Shown one piece after another: positions 1 through 10,442 of a stretch of DNA of 20,000 nt (position 1 is its first letter; every line of letters starts with the position of its first letter). Source of the stretch: Actinidia chinensis. Its lineage: Eukaryota; Streptophyta; Magnoliopsida; Ericales; Actinidiaceae. The DNA lies in assembly GCA_009663005.1 (NCBI GenBank), contig VIGQ01000012.1:1-20000 (forward strand). Reading direction: 5' to 3'. The notes under the pieces were generated by a model that worked only from the letters and a program-made list of their open reading frames with translations, searched no databases and was not told the DNA's origin. The translations under genes and the position numbers were made by a program.

Positions 1-629
1 TTTCTGTATCAAGCCTTCTTCATGATTTTATATTTGTAGTTGTTTGATTGTGGTAGGGTTTTTAATTTTCATGTTTATGCTATATGTATTTGTAGATATT
101 AGTGGATGGCGTTATAAACTTAAAATCAATATATTCTATTTTCAATTCCTTGACTTTCATGCGAACCATCGTGATGTGTAGTAGAAAAATGGTAAAACTC
201 ATCATACAATGATTTTTATTTTTCTCATAAAAGCCGGCCTTTTTTCATTTAATAGACTAATGCCAGTAGGTATTTCATGAAGGTGACCTGTTTCATTTTT
301 TTTTTCATTGTCCTTTTGAACACTATTGTCGCATAGGTATCCCTGTAAGCAAATCTTTTTTTACTTTAAAACCATTTTCGTTTTTTGGCCTGCAATTGTA
401 ATTTTAATCATAATTGCATTATTAAGGCATCAAACTGTGCAAAATCAGAACACTCGAGCAAAACATAATATCATGAACTAAGCCAAGCTTCCTTCAATTT
501 GCCCTTACATGCATACTTGTTCTAAAATAATTCTTGGCCATTTAAATTTTATTTTTTTGCCTTAGTGCCCGTGGGCCACTTAATTTCTAGTACTATAACA
601 TATTGGATTTGGGGCCCCCCAAAATAGGC
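1..629. other. AT-rich intergenic DNA, nothing identified
   Basis: This stretch is AT-rich with many T runs and stop codons in all frames. I see no coding segment, RNA gene or terminal repeat in it. It lies outside the duplicated block that starts near 630. Confidence 0.6.
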
Positions 630-664
630 TATTTTTTGGGATGATGTTGCAAACACGGGCCTAT

Positions 665-919
665 TGGGCCTCTGCTCCGGGCCCGACACTACAACCTGGG
701 CTAGTTCATCGAACTACAAAACTTAGAAAAATGGGCCTACTGGAGAACGGTTATCTAAAGATAGATGGGTGTTTTAGTTCGAATTCTATCCCATTCGAAT
801 TAGATCAATTAAAATCCCCACCACTTGGGCCAACGGTCCTCTGCCACATGGGCCAACCCGATCCAATTGGGTCCAGTCACACGGGATGGACAATTGGGCC
901 GGTTTGACTACATTGGGCT
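665..919. promoter_or_regulatory. Cluster of TGGGCY (site II-type) motifs
   Basis: Seven TGGGCC or TGGGCT hexamers lie on the plus strand, starting near 665, 697, 732, 826, 849, 895 and 914. In plant promoters, site II elements (TGGGCY) bind TCP-family factors and are common upstream of ribosomal-protein and cell-cycle genes. Copy 2 keeps two of them, near 8344 and 8408; others have changed. I see no gene downstream on either strand in copy 1, so the cluster may be the remains of a promoter captured by a repeat. Confidence 0.3.
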
Positions 920-1513
920 TGGCCGTGCTATTTTAACTTAGAAGAGTTTTTATGCTTAAAAAAGGTTTAGATTTTGTTTAAATTGTATTTTAAATAGAAA
1001 ACGGACTTAAAAAAACACATTGGTTGGGCTAAAAACAATTTAAATTTAAAAAGGTTTTTGACTATACAAAATTTTGGATTATAAAGGTTTGGGCTTAAAC
1101 AATTTTATAACTTAAACAAATTTTGATGCAAAAATAATTTGGCTGAATAAAATAACACATGTACTAAAATAACTTGGACTTTTAAAAATTGAAAAGACTT
1201 GGACTAAAAAGAAAAACTCTTTAGAAAAACATTTTGAACTCTTTTGGAAATACATTAATTCCATAAAATCCGCATTTATCTAAAAAATAAAACGAAGAGC
1301 TTGACTTCGTAAAGCATCAACGAGTCAATTTATTCGTAAAATCATTCTTTTAATTCTTTTGTTATCGACGGCCTCCAAATGATGGATCTAAATATAGACT
1401 GCTAAAACTAGGATGTCGATATATGTAATTTACAATATGGTGATACAGAGTACGAATCACTATTTTGTTTACTATATTGAAGTTTGGTTTAATCTTTCTT
1501 ATGCGTCTTTCAC

Positions 1514-1669
1514 AAACTGGGAGTGGGGCATGCTATAGTTAAAACACTCTTACAACTCGCACACTCAATAATATTTTGTGGTTATACTAGAATTATCCTT
1601 GCCCACGGACCCTACTCAAAAATAATAACAACAACCCTCTAAATACACATTTTTTTTGAAGCATCAGAC
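1514..1669. other. About 156-bp insertion present only in copy 1
   Basis: Copy 1 reads TTTCAC, then this segment, then TGTGTTAAC-like sequence. Copy 2 goes directly from TTTCAC to TATGTTAACTATT near 9024. The segment has no clear inverted ends and no certain target duplication. It may be a small non-autonomous element or a segment deleted from copy 2. Confidence 0.45.
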
Positions 1670-1850
1670 TGTGTTAAACATAACTATTTCAATAATAAAG
1701 GATGGTATTCCATATGTCCCGACTTATCACACTTTCAATTAATCAAATGGAAACAATATCACTAAGCAACCCATTAAAAAATCTCATTACAAACACAAAA
1801 ATAAGAGATAAAAATCCAAATCGGAGGAAACTATTTTTTGGTCTCCATAA

Positions 1851-2879
1851 AAGAAAAGGCAAAAATAAAGGAAGGAAGCAGAAAAAAAGAAGGAAAGAGA
1901 GAAAAACGTGAATGAGGTGTCTGGGGAGGAGAGAGAGTGAGCGAGGTGAAGGGGAAAGAAAGCGGAAGAGGTGAGCAGACAAGGATTCGAGGGGAGAGAA
2001 GCGTCGGAGAGAGGGGGGGCGGAGGGCGAGTGAGAGTGTTGTGAGAGGGTGGAAGATAGGAGTTTGATGGGTGGCGATGGGGGGGGAGACCGAGAGAGGA
2101 AAAAATAGGGAAAGAGAGAAATAGGGACGAAATAGTAAACGCACTCAATCGGATAAAAGAAAAGAAGTAAAGGTGGAAAGTGCGGGGGGAACGGTCGTGG
2201 GAGCAGGGGTGTAAGAGAGGAAGTAGAAGAAAGAGACAGGGGGACGGGGTAAGAGTGAGACCATGTGGAGGGGTGAAGTTATAGGGTTTTAGCGGCAAGG
2301 AGAGGGGACTAGGTAGTATGTGGTCAAACGGACGCCAGGAAGGGGGGGATGGGGGCGGTAAAGACAGGGCTGGGAATGGGTCTTGGTGAGATTGGGTAGG
2401 TTAAGCAAGATGTAATGGCTAAGGGTGAAACCGGAGGGATAGGAACGTGGGAGGGGATGTCAGGTTCAGGAGAAAGAGGCGCTCAGGGTAATGGTAGGGA
2501 GGTGCGTCACAAGCTGGGAGGGTGGGTGGAAAAGGGGAGGGGGTGATGTGGGCGGGCGGGAGGAGAGTAGGGATAGGAACAAAAGGGGTCCACATCGGAA
2601 AGAGACAAGACATGAAGAAGAAAGAAGGGGGGATGGAGTGGGGTAGACAGGAACGGGAGTGAGGGGAGGGGGAGTCGGGTGTTGCAGTGACCTGGTGGGT
2701 TGGGGGGTGAGAAAGATTCGTAGTAAAACCAGTGTAGCGGGGGAAAACAAGCAGATAGGGGGAAAGAGGGGGAGGGACAAGAACAAGAAAGACGAGTAAA
2801 AAGAATCGGTGAAAGAAAAGTGGGAATTACGTTAGGTAGTTATGAAGAAAGGGAAGTAGAAAGAAAGGAGAGAACGGGT
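1851..2879. repeat. Purine-rich (GA/GGG) tract of about 1 kb inside copy 1
   Basis: The plus strand is overwhelmingly A and G across about 1 kb, with long G runs (for example near 2013, 2078 and 2344) and GAGA strings. Copy 2 lacks the tract: its left flank (GGAGGAAAC, then GGTCTTC) joins directly to ACGTTTTACATTGATG near 9208, the same sequence that follows the tract at 2881. The minus-strand reading frames inside it are Ser/Pro/Leu/Phe-rich, as expected from translating pyrimidine-rich DNA, and are not credible genes. Triplex or G-quadruplex structure is plausible but is inference. Confidence 0.75.
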
Positions 2880-3817
2880 AAACGTTTTACATTGATGAAA
2901 TGTTTACAAATAAAAGTCCTTCAAAATTTGAATTTTGTTTTCTCGAAAGTCTTCAAACACTTTTCAATCGTGAATTTTCATCATAACATTCAGTAATAAT
3001 CCTTGTATCGATAGTATGTATGTAATAATTAAAAAAATGCATGACAATTTAGAAGCAACGATGTGCAGACTTTATCAATTAAATTTTATAAAACAAAGAT
3101 ATAAAAAAATTGAGAATCAACTACCATAGTATTCCCTCCCCAACATGGGAATACAATTGTATTTATCCTTTTTATTTTTTATGTAGCTTCATCCTAATCC
3201 TCAAAAAAAAAAATTGGTATAGGTAAATTGCATATTATAAATAGTTTTGTCACTAACAACAACGAAAATAGGTTCTACACCTTTTTGTGGAGATTTTCAT
3301 GTATGAAAAAGACTATAACAAAAACTCTGGATAAATAATGTTTGTTGTGGAATGCCATTTTATTTTCGGGGAGGACATTGATACGATGGGAAAGTTGTGC
3401 ATCTTAAAATGTATATTTTCACATTTTAAGATTTTGCTCAGGTGTGCATGGGCTCAAATTTAATTGTAGTCATGGTCCATCAACGGCCCATATCTCTAAT
3501 TAATGGATCAAAACCATTTAGTAGAGTTGGATCCACATGTACTACTATATTGCTTACTGATACCCACATTAGGTTAATTTTTGCTACAACCTGCATGCAT
3601 TTTGTATTGAAGATGATCATCAAGACCTTATTTAACGGGAGGGGAAAGTCGAAAAGGACACGGGAGCCTCTATGTTGATTTTTTTGTATTTTCTTGTGCT
3701 TCTATCTCACTAAGGTAATTATACTAAACTACCCTAAACTATGACTTCTTGTGAGTTGCTCCCTTATGTTTAAACTCAGATACCAAATCCCATACATATT
3801 GGACTTGTGGAACTTTA

Positions 3818-3932
3818 GAGCAACTATTATCCCGCCCGGTGTCAGAAGGTGGTGTGGGATGGGACATTTTTGGTCAAATTTTGCCAAATTTGTCCCCCTC
3901 TCTCTCTCTCTCTGAGCCCAGCCAGCCAGCCC
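3818..3932. repeat. Left inverted terminal region of the candidate transposon
   Basis: It starts GAGCAACTATTATCCCGCCC, includes TTTTTGGTCAAATTTTG around 3869, and ends with the AGCCAGCCAG block. The order terminal motif, TTTTGACC-type motif, CT-rich stretch, CCAGCCAGCC is mirrored at 7505-7687 with length differences. A (CT)n microsatellite lies at 3896-3913. Confidence 0.4.
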
Positions 3933-3939
3933 ATTTTTT

Positions 3940-4345
3940 GTTTCAATTTTTTTTTTGTTTTTTTTTTTCATTAATTTTTTTTTCTTCAATTTTTTTATTT
4001 TATTATTTCAAATTTATTATTTTTTTCCTTTATTAGTTTTTATTTTCTTTTTGGATAAATATTTTTGTATATTATAATATTTCTAATTTTTGGTTAATTT
4101 TTTATAATTTTAAAAAAATTGATAAAACTTTTATATTTTTGTTTATGTTGACATTCTAAATTTTTATATTAATTTTTTAAACCATCATAAAATTTTTTAT
4201 TAATTTGGTTTTTGTAAATACCATCTCTTCTTCCGATTTTTTTTAAAAAATTTTAAATAACTTAAATTTTTTTATTAGTATTATTTGTTCACAAAACACA
4301 TTTAAAAAAATAATAACTTTTAGCATAATCAATACAGTCGTAATT
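3940..4345. repeat. T-rich low-complexity DNA
   Basis: This stretch is dominated by T runs with interspersed A, with no coding potential. It sits just inside the left end of the candidate transposon. The corresponding A-rich stretch inside the right end lies at about 7260-7420. Confidence 0.6.
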
Positions 4346-7080
4346 CAACATACATAAGAACATAATTTCTAATCAATATTCTCTTCCTCCCAACTTCCTC
4401 CGGAGGCATCCGGTTCTCCACCCATGTATTTTGACCATAATTTATTCCGTACTATAATAACATCCAACCCATCCCTAACTTTCGATTGATATATAATTTT
4501 TGCCACCATAATGGGGTGGGTAGTAATAGTAATGAGGGCTAAGAAACTGGACAAGTAATTGCCTTTACATACCAATATCTATTTCTCAGCGATCCTGACC
4601 GGTACTGGTGGGATCTCACAGCAAGTGAGTAAAACAACCTGAATGATATGTGTCAAACGTGTGAGTCATAGGTTGTTTTTGAATGCGATGACAACTCCCA
4701 ATGCCATATAGTCCATCCACTCTGCCTGTGGTGCCATAGGTGCACCAAGCATGAATGTAAAAGAGTGTTTTGCATAATTGTACTCCGGATAAAGCCCATT
4801 GTATAATTTCAATTTATTTGAATCTTTCAATCAGGTCCCATCCGTACTGTGCCCAATTGTCTTCGCCATACCCTACTTGGTAACTATCGCCACATGAATC
4901 CACAATGGACCATCCAACTTGGACGTCAAACAATGTAACTATGAAATCCTGATAAGCCTCGTGTACTTCCTGAATGAAGGGATCGAATATGGGTTTGATT
5001 TTTTACGAACTCTCGATGGTTTGTATCCGGTAGAGTGAACTGGTATAAGTCTGGAGTTGATGATGCCCCCTATATCTGGAGTATATGACTTTACAATAAA
5101 GGTATGCGGCGTCTACTTTGCTCATTTCTCCCTTCTTGCCTGCCGATAGAGCCTTGTGTTTCGTGTTTCTACGCCGTGGATCGAACTACTATGAGATGGA
5201 TCTGTCAAAAAAAAATATCTACAATCCTCTTTATCATATTAACTCTGTAGATGGATCCATCCCTTGTACCCATTCAAAACCTCTATTTTCCTGTCAGATT
5301 ACGTCGTGGGTTCATCATTAGTAGAAACGCATGCACTACATAACTCCTAGTCCCAATGAGATTCACATATCCCTCAGCGGATTAGAATACAAACGAAGGT
5401 AATTGGCAAGTCGTGCATGATGGCAGTCCCATGGCGTTACTGTGATTGTACAGTTGGCAATGGCCGACAATGAAGGGGGAGACGGTATGAGCGTATTACA
5501 ACCTGTTGATGGATCAACTCTCCAACGTCTCTAACGAAATTAGACATTACCTCACGAAAATATAGTCAGTCCTTTGTTTATGGCGTGGAATATTGACGAT
5601 ATCTCTTGAATGACTTTCTGAATTTTGGCGAACTCGTGAATTCTCACCATCTTGTGAATTTTTCGCGCAGGATGTATCTATGCGCTGGCCAAAATGGTAT
5701 CCCTAGATACGCTTCAGCCCCCGGGCATGTGCAGACTCCGCCCTGTAACCAAAAAAAACTATGTTAAGTAATGAAGTTACAAAAATTATTTGGCATGAAA
5801 TTTTTCTATTTGAGATTACTGAGTACCTTTGACTTGATTGCTTCTCCCCAAGTGCATGCAAGTATTTAACCACCAGCGACAAACCGCTTTTGTACGGCCG
5901 TAAACCATGTTTCCAAAGGTATTTGTTAGTCACGCTGGTGAGGAATTTGACAAAACCCCTCTCCTACAAGGATGTGCCACTTCTATTGGTAAGACTCTGG
6001 TGTTTAATAATGACATAATTAGCGAGTGTCATGAGTCAAAATTGGTTTATCATCTCCGACCCAGATAGGGCTGCAGTACTTCACCACCGTTCTGATTTAT
6101 GTGTCAATACAGAGGATTAACGTGCCGTGGAAACACCTATTTCAATGGCCTTCATCAGCCCAAATCCCAATCTATTACAAGCACTAATGGCATCATTTCC
6201 CCTTTTCATCATCATTTCTTCAATATACCCAAGGCCCATGTGCCCGATCAAACTTCTCATTGGCAAGATATGTGAACATAAGTGAGTATGTTGCAGTGTG
6301 GTGTGATACCCACAACCTACAACAATGTATGCGAATATTCATGATCTTGTAGGTTGGCATCATGATCAGCACATGGTGAAGTTATAAATAGCTCCATGCT
6401 TTTAGGATAACTCAGAGAATATCTGTAATTTCATTTTTCGCTGGATTTGTCAAAAGAAACGCATGTGAGGTCAATATATTGCTAATTATTGATCCAAGAC
6501 ATGCTGAAGAGGATTTAGGCCACCCCCGTTTGACTCTCGTTGTGTTTGTAGATTGGTTGTAAACGCTCTGAATCCCGTGGTATTTGTAGAGTCTCTTTTT
6601 TTTGAGGACTTTGAGAATTTCACGAGGTTTTTTTTTACTCCACCATTCGCATCACAATTGTTTCTCCACTGATTCTGAGCCGTTGACAGGTACTCGTGAC
6701 CATCCAGATATTTTTGTTTGTTTTCATGGTTATGAATCGCACTCACTAAAACCCCATGACACAAATTTGGAGGTAGTTGGTACGTCTCGGCACTCAAATG
6801 GGCAATCACATTTTTTTGGTTCCAGTATTTTCTTTGGGCCGGGTTGCCCTTCAAAAAGATACCGGTGGAGGTTCATACTTTCCTCCTCTTTTATAACCAA
6901 GAATGCATTTCGGGAAGTCTGCCGTCTTTGAAATTATCAGACCTTTTGATAAACTCACCCACGATGCCATTTCGTCCTACCAACACTACGCACCCATCTA
7001 ACATTTTCATCTCTACCTTCAAAAATCTGTCAAGAAATACAAATAGCATCAGTACATGTTATAAATATATTTTCCAATAA
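4346..7080 (-). pseudogene. Unrecognised, higher-complexity interior of the candidate transposon
   Basis: Base composition here is more balanced than in the flanking T- and A-rich DNA, as expected of former coding sequence. The longest open stretch on the minus strand is 122 codons (6486-6854), Asn/Ser/Lys-rich, with the string GGVKKNLVKFSKSSKKRDS. A second minus-strand stretch, 5703-5933, contains KYLHALGEKQ. Minus-strand AG acceptor-like sites occur, for example TTTCTTGACAG near 7030. None of this matches a family I can name, and neither the PIF/Harbinger DDE motifs nor a Myb/SANT helix could be located by eye. It may be decayed transposon ORFs or captured host DNA. Confidence 0.2.
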
Positions 7081-7504
7081 ATTGATAATATAATAAAACA
7101 ATAATAGTATGATAAAAACAAAAAATAACAAATGCTTGCCTGATCATAGTAAATTCAGGTGTCTATAGTACCTTATATGAGAGATAATTTTCTATTTTTC
7201 TACACTTCGGAATCTCACTCTCAGCTGTCTAACGATTTGAAATGGAGTCATCCCTAGTTCTCTAATTATGGATTTCAAAAAAAAAGTTGGGCAAATTTTT
7301 TGATAAAAATTAGAGTGATGGTAGTATGACTAAGATGAAAAATATCGAGAAGTATTATTCATATGTTAATAGGGAACAAAAAATAAAAAAAAATTAAAAA
7401 CTTAATTTTTTTTTGACAAATGGTGGGTGACAGTGAGGGTTCGGGGTGGGAAGACAGCCGCTGAAAAAGAGGGGGTGGGCTGACAATTGTGGTTGCGGCT
7501 GCGG

Positions 7505-7687
7505 CTGGCTGGGGCTATACGCTCAAAGGGAAAGGCTGGGGGGGCGCCCTGCTATGGGGAAAAGGAGTGGAGAAAAGGACAAAAAGGGAAAATGGCAGGG
7601 GCAAAAGGATAATTTTGGTCAAGGGCTTCGTGTGAAGTTGGTCTTTGTGATTGACTTCAAGCGGGGTGGGAATAATAACCTCCCCAC
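7505..7687. repeat. Right inverted terminal region of the candidate transposon
   Basis: Read on the minus strand it starts GTGGGGAGGTTATTATTCCC and continues through TTGACCAAAATTATCC to CCCCAGCCAGCC. These pair in the same order with the motifs in the left arm (3818-3932). It is longer than the left arm, mainly through extra A/G-rich sequence around 7550-7610. The TTA at 7688-7690 repeats the TTA at 3815-3817. Confidence 0.4.
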
Positions 7688-7690
7688 TTA

Positions 7691-8159
7691 GAGACAGCTT
7701 TTGTTAAATAATCTATTATGGTTATGGATAAAATGTAATGTAGTGCGCTTGGCACCTATATAGTTATGGACATTTATAGAAGCAAAATGCTTCCAATGGA
7801 CTAAAATTGTTTAATTTTAATTTTTAATCAAAAAAGTTATAAATACTTAATTTAATACAATAATGTGTGTAAATACATATATCTATGTATATATCTATTC
7901 TCACTAAGAATTGAGAGATTACCTTTGAAACTTGCTTTCATTTCAATCCTTGGATTGCCTTTTGCGTGCTCGTGAAATCGCACTTTCTAAAGTTGAATGC
8001 TAGAATTTCTTCTTCAAACCTTTGATAACCTTCTTTGGCCTGTGAGGATCAAATAGAAGATCAAAACTAATACTGAATATGAATCCCTTTTTCCTTTCAA
8101 CCTATTTCTCCCTCTTCTCTCTTTTCTTCTTCTTTTTCATGAATTTTCTGGGTGTGAAA
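7691..8159. other. Spacer between candidate transposon and duplication copy 2
   Basis: This is AT-rich DNA with no similarity I can see to the sequence left of copy 1. On the minus strand there is a purine-rich stretch (8090-8140), and sites resembling splice signals (CACAG near 8046, AAAG followed by GTAATC near 7926) bracket a short frame reading AKEGYQRFEEEILAF. This is too little to call an exon. Confidence 0.35.
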
Positions 8160-10436
8160 ATTAGAAAAAATGGGATATTTATAGGGCAACCTAGGGGGCC
8201 TAGTCTCGAACCATGGAAGACGTAGAAAATATGGACTACTTGGGACGGTTATCTGAAGATAGATGGTGGGTTTCGTTTCGAATTCTATCTCATTCGATAA
8301 GAACAATTAAAAATCCCACCACCTTTGCGACGGTCCGGCCACATGGGCCAAACTCTCCAATTTGGTCCAGTCACACACGGATGGAACCATAGGGCCGGTT
8401 GACTACATGGGCTTGGCATGCTATTTTAGATTTAGAGAGTTTTCTGCTTAAAAAAGGTTTATATTTTATTTAATTGTATTTTAAATCGAACGGACCTTAA
8501 AACTTGGGTTGCATAAAAAAATTTAAATTTAAAAAGGGTTTGGAACTACAAAATTTAGATTAGAAGGTTTGGGCTTAAACATTTACCTTAACCAAATTTT
8601 GTGGGGGCTAAAAATATTTTGGCTGAAAATAAAAATAAAACACTGTACTAAAAATAACTTGGACTTAAAAATTGAAAAAGACTTGACTAAAAAACAAAAA
8701 AGAAAAAGAAAACTCTAGAAAAAAACATTTTGAACTCTTTTGAAAATACATTAATTCCCATAAAATCCGTATTTATCCTAGAAAAATAAAAAGCAGAGAT
8801 TGATCCTCAAAGCAACATCGCGTGTCATTTATCGTAATTTCCATTCTTTTAATTCTTTTTTGTTTATTGGACCGGCCATCCCAAATGATGGGTCTAAATA
8901 ATTGGCTTAACTAAGTAGGATGTCCACAAATAAAACTTTACCCATATGGTGAAGTAACAAAGTATAATCAACTATTTTGTAACTATATGAAAAAAAGGTT
9001 GGTTGAATATTTCTTGTTGCATTTCACTATGTTAACTATTATCTCAAACAATAAGAAAAAGTATTCATATAATCCGATCTTATACACTTTCAGTTATCAA
9101 ATGGCAAACTATCACGAAGCAAACCCATTAAAAATATTACAAACACAAACAAAAAATAAATAACAAACCCCAAATTTGGAGGAAACATTTTTGAGGTCTT
9201 CAAAAAGACGTTTTACATTGATGAAATGATTTATAAATAAAGTCATCAAAATTTTGTATTTTGTCTCTCTCAAAAGTCTGCAAACACTCTCAATCGTGAA
9301 TTCTTACATGACATTCATAAATGTCCTTTTATCGATATGTATGTATTTTCGCCATGAGAGAATGCACGACAATTTAGACTAACGATTGAGACTTTAATCA
9401 AATTAATATATTAGTAAAAAAGATATGAAACAATGTGAGAATCACTTACCATATAATTTCCTCCCCAACGCTGATACAGTTGTATTTATCCTTTCCAGTT
9501 TTATTTATGCTCATATCATCCCAATCTTACAGAAAAATAATATTGGTATATTTAAATTGATATATACATGGTTTGGTCACTAACAACAAAAAAAAATATT
9601 TGTTATAACTTTTGTGGAGTTCATGGATGAAAAAGATTATAACAAAACCGCCGCTGAATAATAATTTTGTTATGGCTTGCATTTCAATTTTCAGGTAGGA
9701 CACTAAGATACGATGGAATGTTATGCATCTGGATAAGGCACATAATTTGGCTCGTGACTAATACTGTGTCCCCAAATCTAAATCCCAGCTACTTCTTATC
9801 CAGAGTGTTCAACTGTCGATATGTACTTTTCAAGCTACTACACAATATGAAAGAAGAACCCCCGTTTGCTGCCTAAAACCTCAAGAAAAATGTAGAGTAC
9901 AGAAATATTAATCTTGAAATTGTAAAGGTTTTTCACTCTCATAGGTGGATATATTATAATGAAAGTATATAACTATACTTAGCATTTTATTATCCTTCTT
10001 TGGGTATGCGAATACCTTTAAAGGTGGTATTATTTTTTTATAAAGTAAAGATTTTATTAAAAAATATACAATAAAACTCAGGTTATAATGAATACTGATA
10101 GGATTATCAAGAACTAAAATATGACAATTTAACTTTTCAATTTTTCGGATTCATGTATACTTTCACATTTTTTACCAAAATTTTTAGCACAGGTTGGTGC
10201 ATGGGGTCAAATTCTATGTGTAGTCATGGTCCACTACAGGCCCATAATCTATATTAAATTTAATAGATCCAACGGATTTGGTAGAGTTAGATTCCCATGT
10301 CTCCCACAGGATATTGCTTCAATGTTTACGCACTTAGGTCAATTTTTTTTTTTTGCTACCACATGCATTTTAATTGCAGATAGATAAATCAAGACTTGAT
10401 ACATTCCAGCATGTCGATTTTTTTATATTTTCTAGT
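8160..10436. repeat. Large direct duplication, copy 2
   Basis: This is the same block as 630-3702, in the same orientation, without the 156-bp and 1-kb segments of copy 1. It carries about 430 bp (9727-10155) absent from copy 1: in copy 1 GTGCATCT (3397-3404) is followed at once by a short run and TATATTTTCACATTTT, while in copy 2 the matching ATGCATCT (9724-9731) is separated from GTATACTTTCACATTTTT by that segment. Similarity fades after TATTTTCTAGTG near 10436. No coding sequence is supported. Confidence 0.8.
8171..8185 (-). promoter_or_regulatory. TATA-box-like sequence, minus strand
   Basis: The minus strand reads CCTATAAATATCCCA, a close match to the plant TATA-box consensus. Two TGGGCY motifs (8344, 8408) lie upstream in that orientation. 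No downstream coding exon could be established, and the matching place in copy 1 (about 630-650) lacks the TATAAATA core, so this may be chance. Confidence 0.2.
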
Positions 10437-10442
10437 GCAAAG

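Larger units (their letters stand above)
630..3702. repeat. Large direct duplication, copy 1
   Basis: This block recurs in the same orientation at about 8160-10436. The shared order is easy to follow: the segment around 745-920 matches 8220-8425; 1700-1850 matches 9060-9215; 2880-3170 matches 9208-9490; and 3440-3700 matches 10190-10436, including the shared string GTAGTCATGGTCCA. The copies differ by many one- to three-base indels. Copy 1 has two extra segments, 1514-1669 and 1851-2879, and lacks about 430 bp that copy 2 has after 9727. No coding sequence is supported in it. It could be a tandem duplication, two copies of an unclassified non-autonomous element, or LTRs. I found no TG/CA ends, primer-binding site or target duplications to support the LTR reading. 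The outer edges are uncertain by some tens of bases. Confidence 0.8.
3815..7690. mobile_element. Candidate PIF/Harbinger-like DNA transposon with TTA target duplication
   Basis: The left end is TTA then GAGCAACTATTATCCCGCCC (TTA 3815-3817). The right end, read on the minus strand, starts after TTA (7688-7690) as GTGGGGAGGTTATTATTCCC followed by ACCCCGC. The shared core is TATTAT(T)CCC followed by a C-rich run. Further in, the left arm has GAGCCCAGCCAGCCAGCCCA (3913-3932) and the right arm, minus strand, has GAGCGTATAGCCCCAGCCAGCC (rc of about 7505-7526), so similarity extends over 100-190 bp with indels. TTA target duplications are typical of PIF/Harbinger elements. I could not recognise the DDE transposase or the Myb-like ORF1 in the roughly 3.5-kb interior, so the family is inferred from the ends alone. 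If right, it inserted between the two duplicated blocks. Confidence 0.45.

Noticed and set aside
775..800. TTCGAATTCTATCCC resembling a tRNA or SINE B box
   Set aside because: No matching A box at the right distance and no cloverleaf could be drawn in either copy of the block.
641..907. 88-codon plus-strand frame at the start of duplication copy 1
   Set aside because: Copy 2 does not keep the frame, and the protein has no recognisable motif; the openness comes from GGGCC-rich sequence.
1743..2786. Several overlapping minus-strand frames of 64-155 codons in the purine tract
   Set aside because: They are Ser/Pro/Leu/Phe-rich, overlap one another in different frames, and follow from translating pyrimidine-rich DNA, which rarely gives stop codons.
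6602..6931. 109-codon plus-strand frame
   Set aside because: It overlaps an equally long minus-strand frame, and neither has a recognisable domain; the plus-strand one shows no motif or splice context.
8097..8306. 69-codon minus-strand frame over the TATA-like site
   Set aside because: It would run across the TATA-like sequence and ends in a low-complexity Glu/Lys stretch; the same region in copy 1 is not open.
630..10436. Reading the two long blocks as LTRs of one retrotransposon
   Set aside because: No TG/CA ends, primer-binding site, polypurine tract, target duplication or retrotransposon coding sequence between them was found; it is kept only as an alternative.
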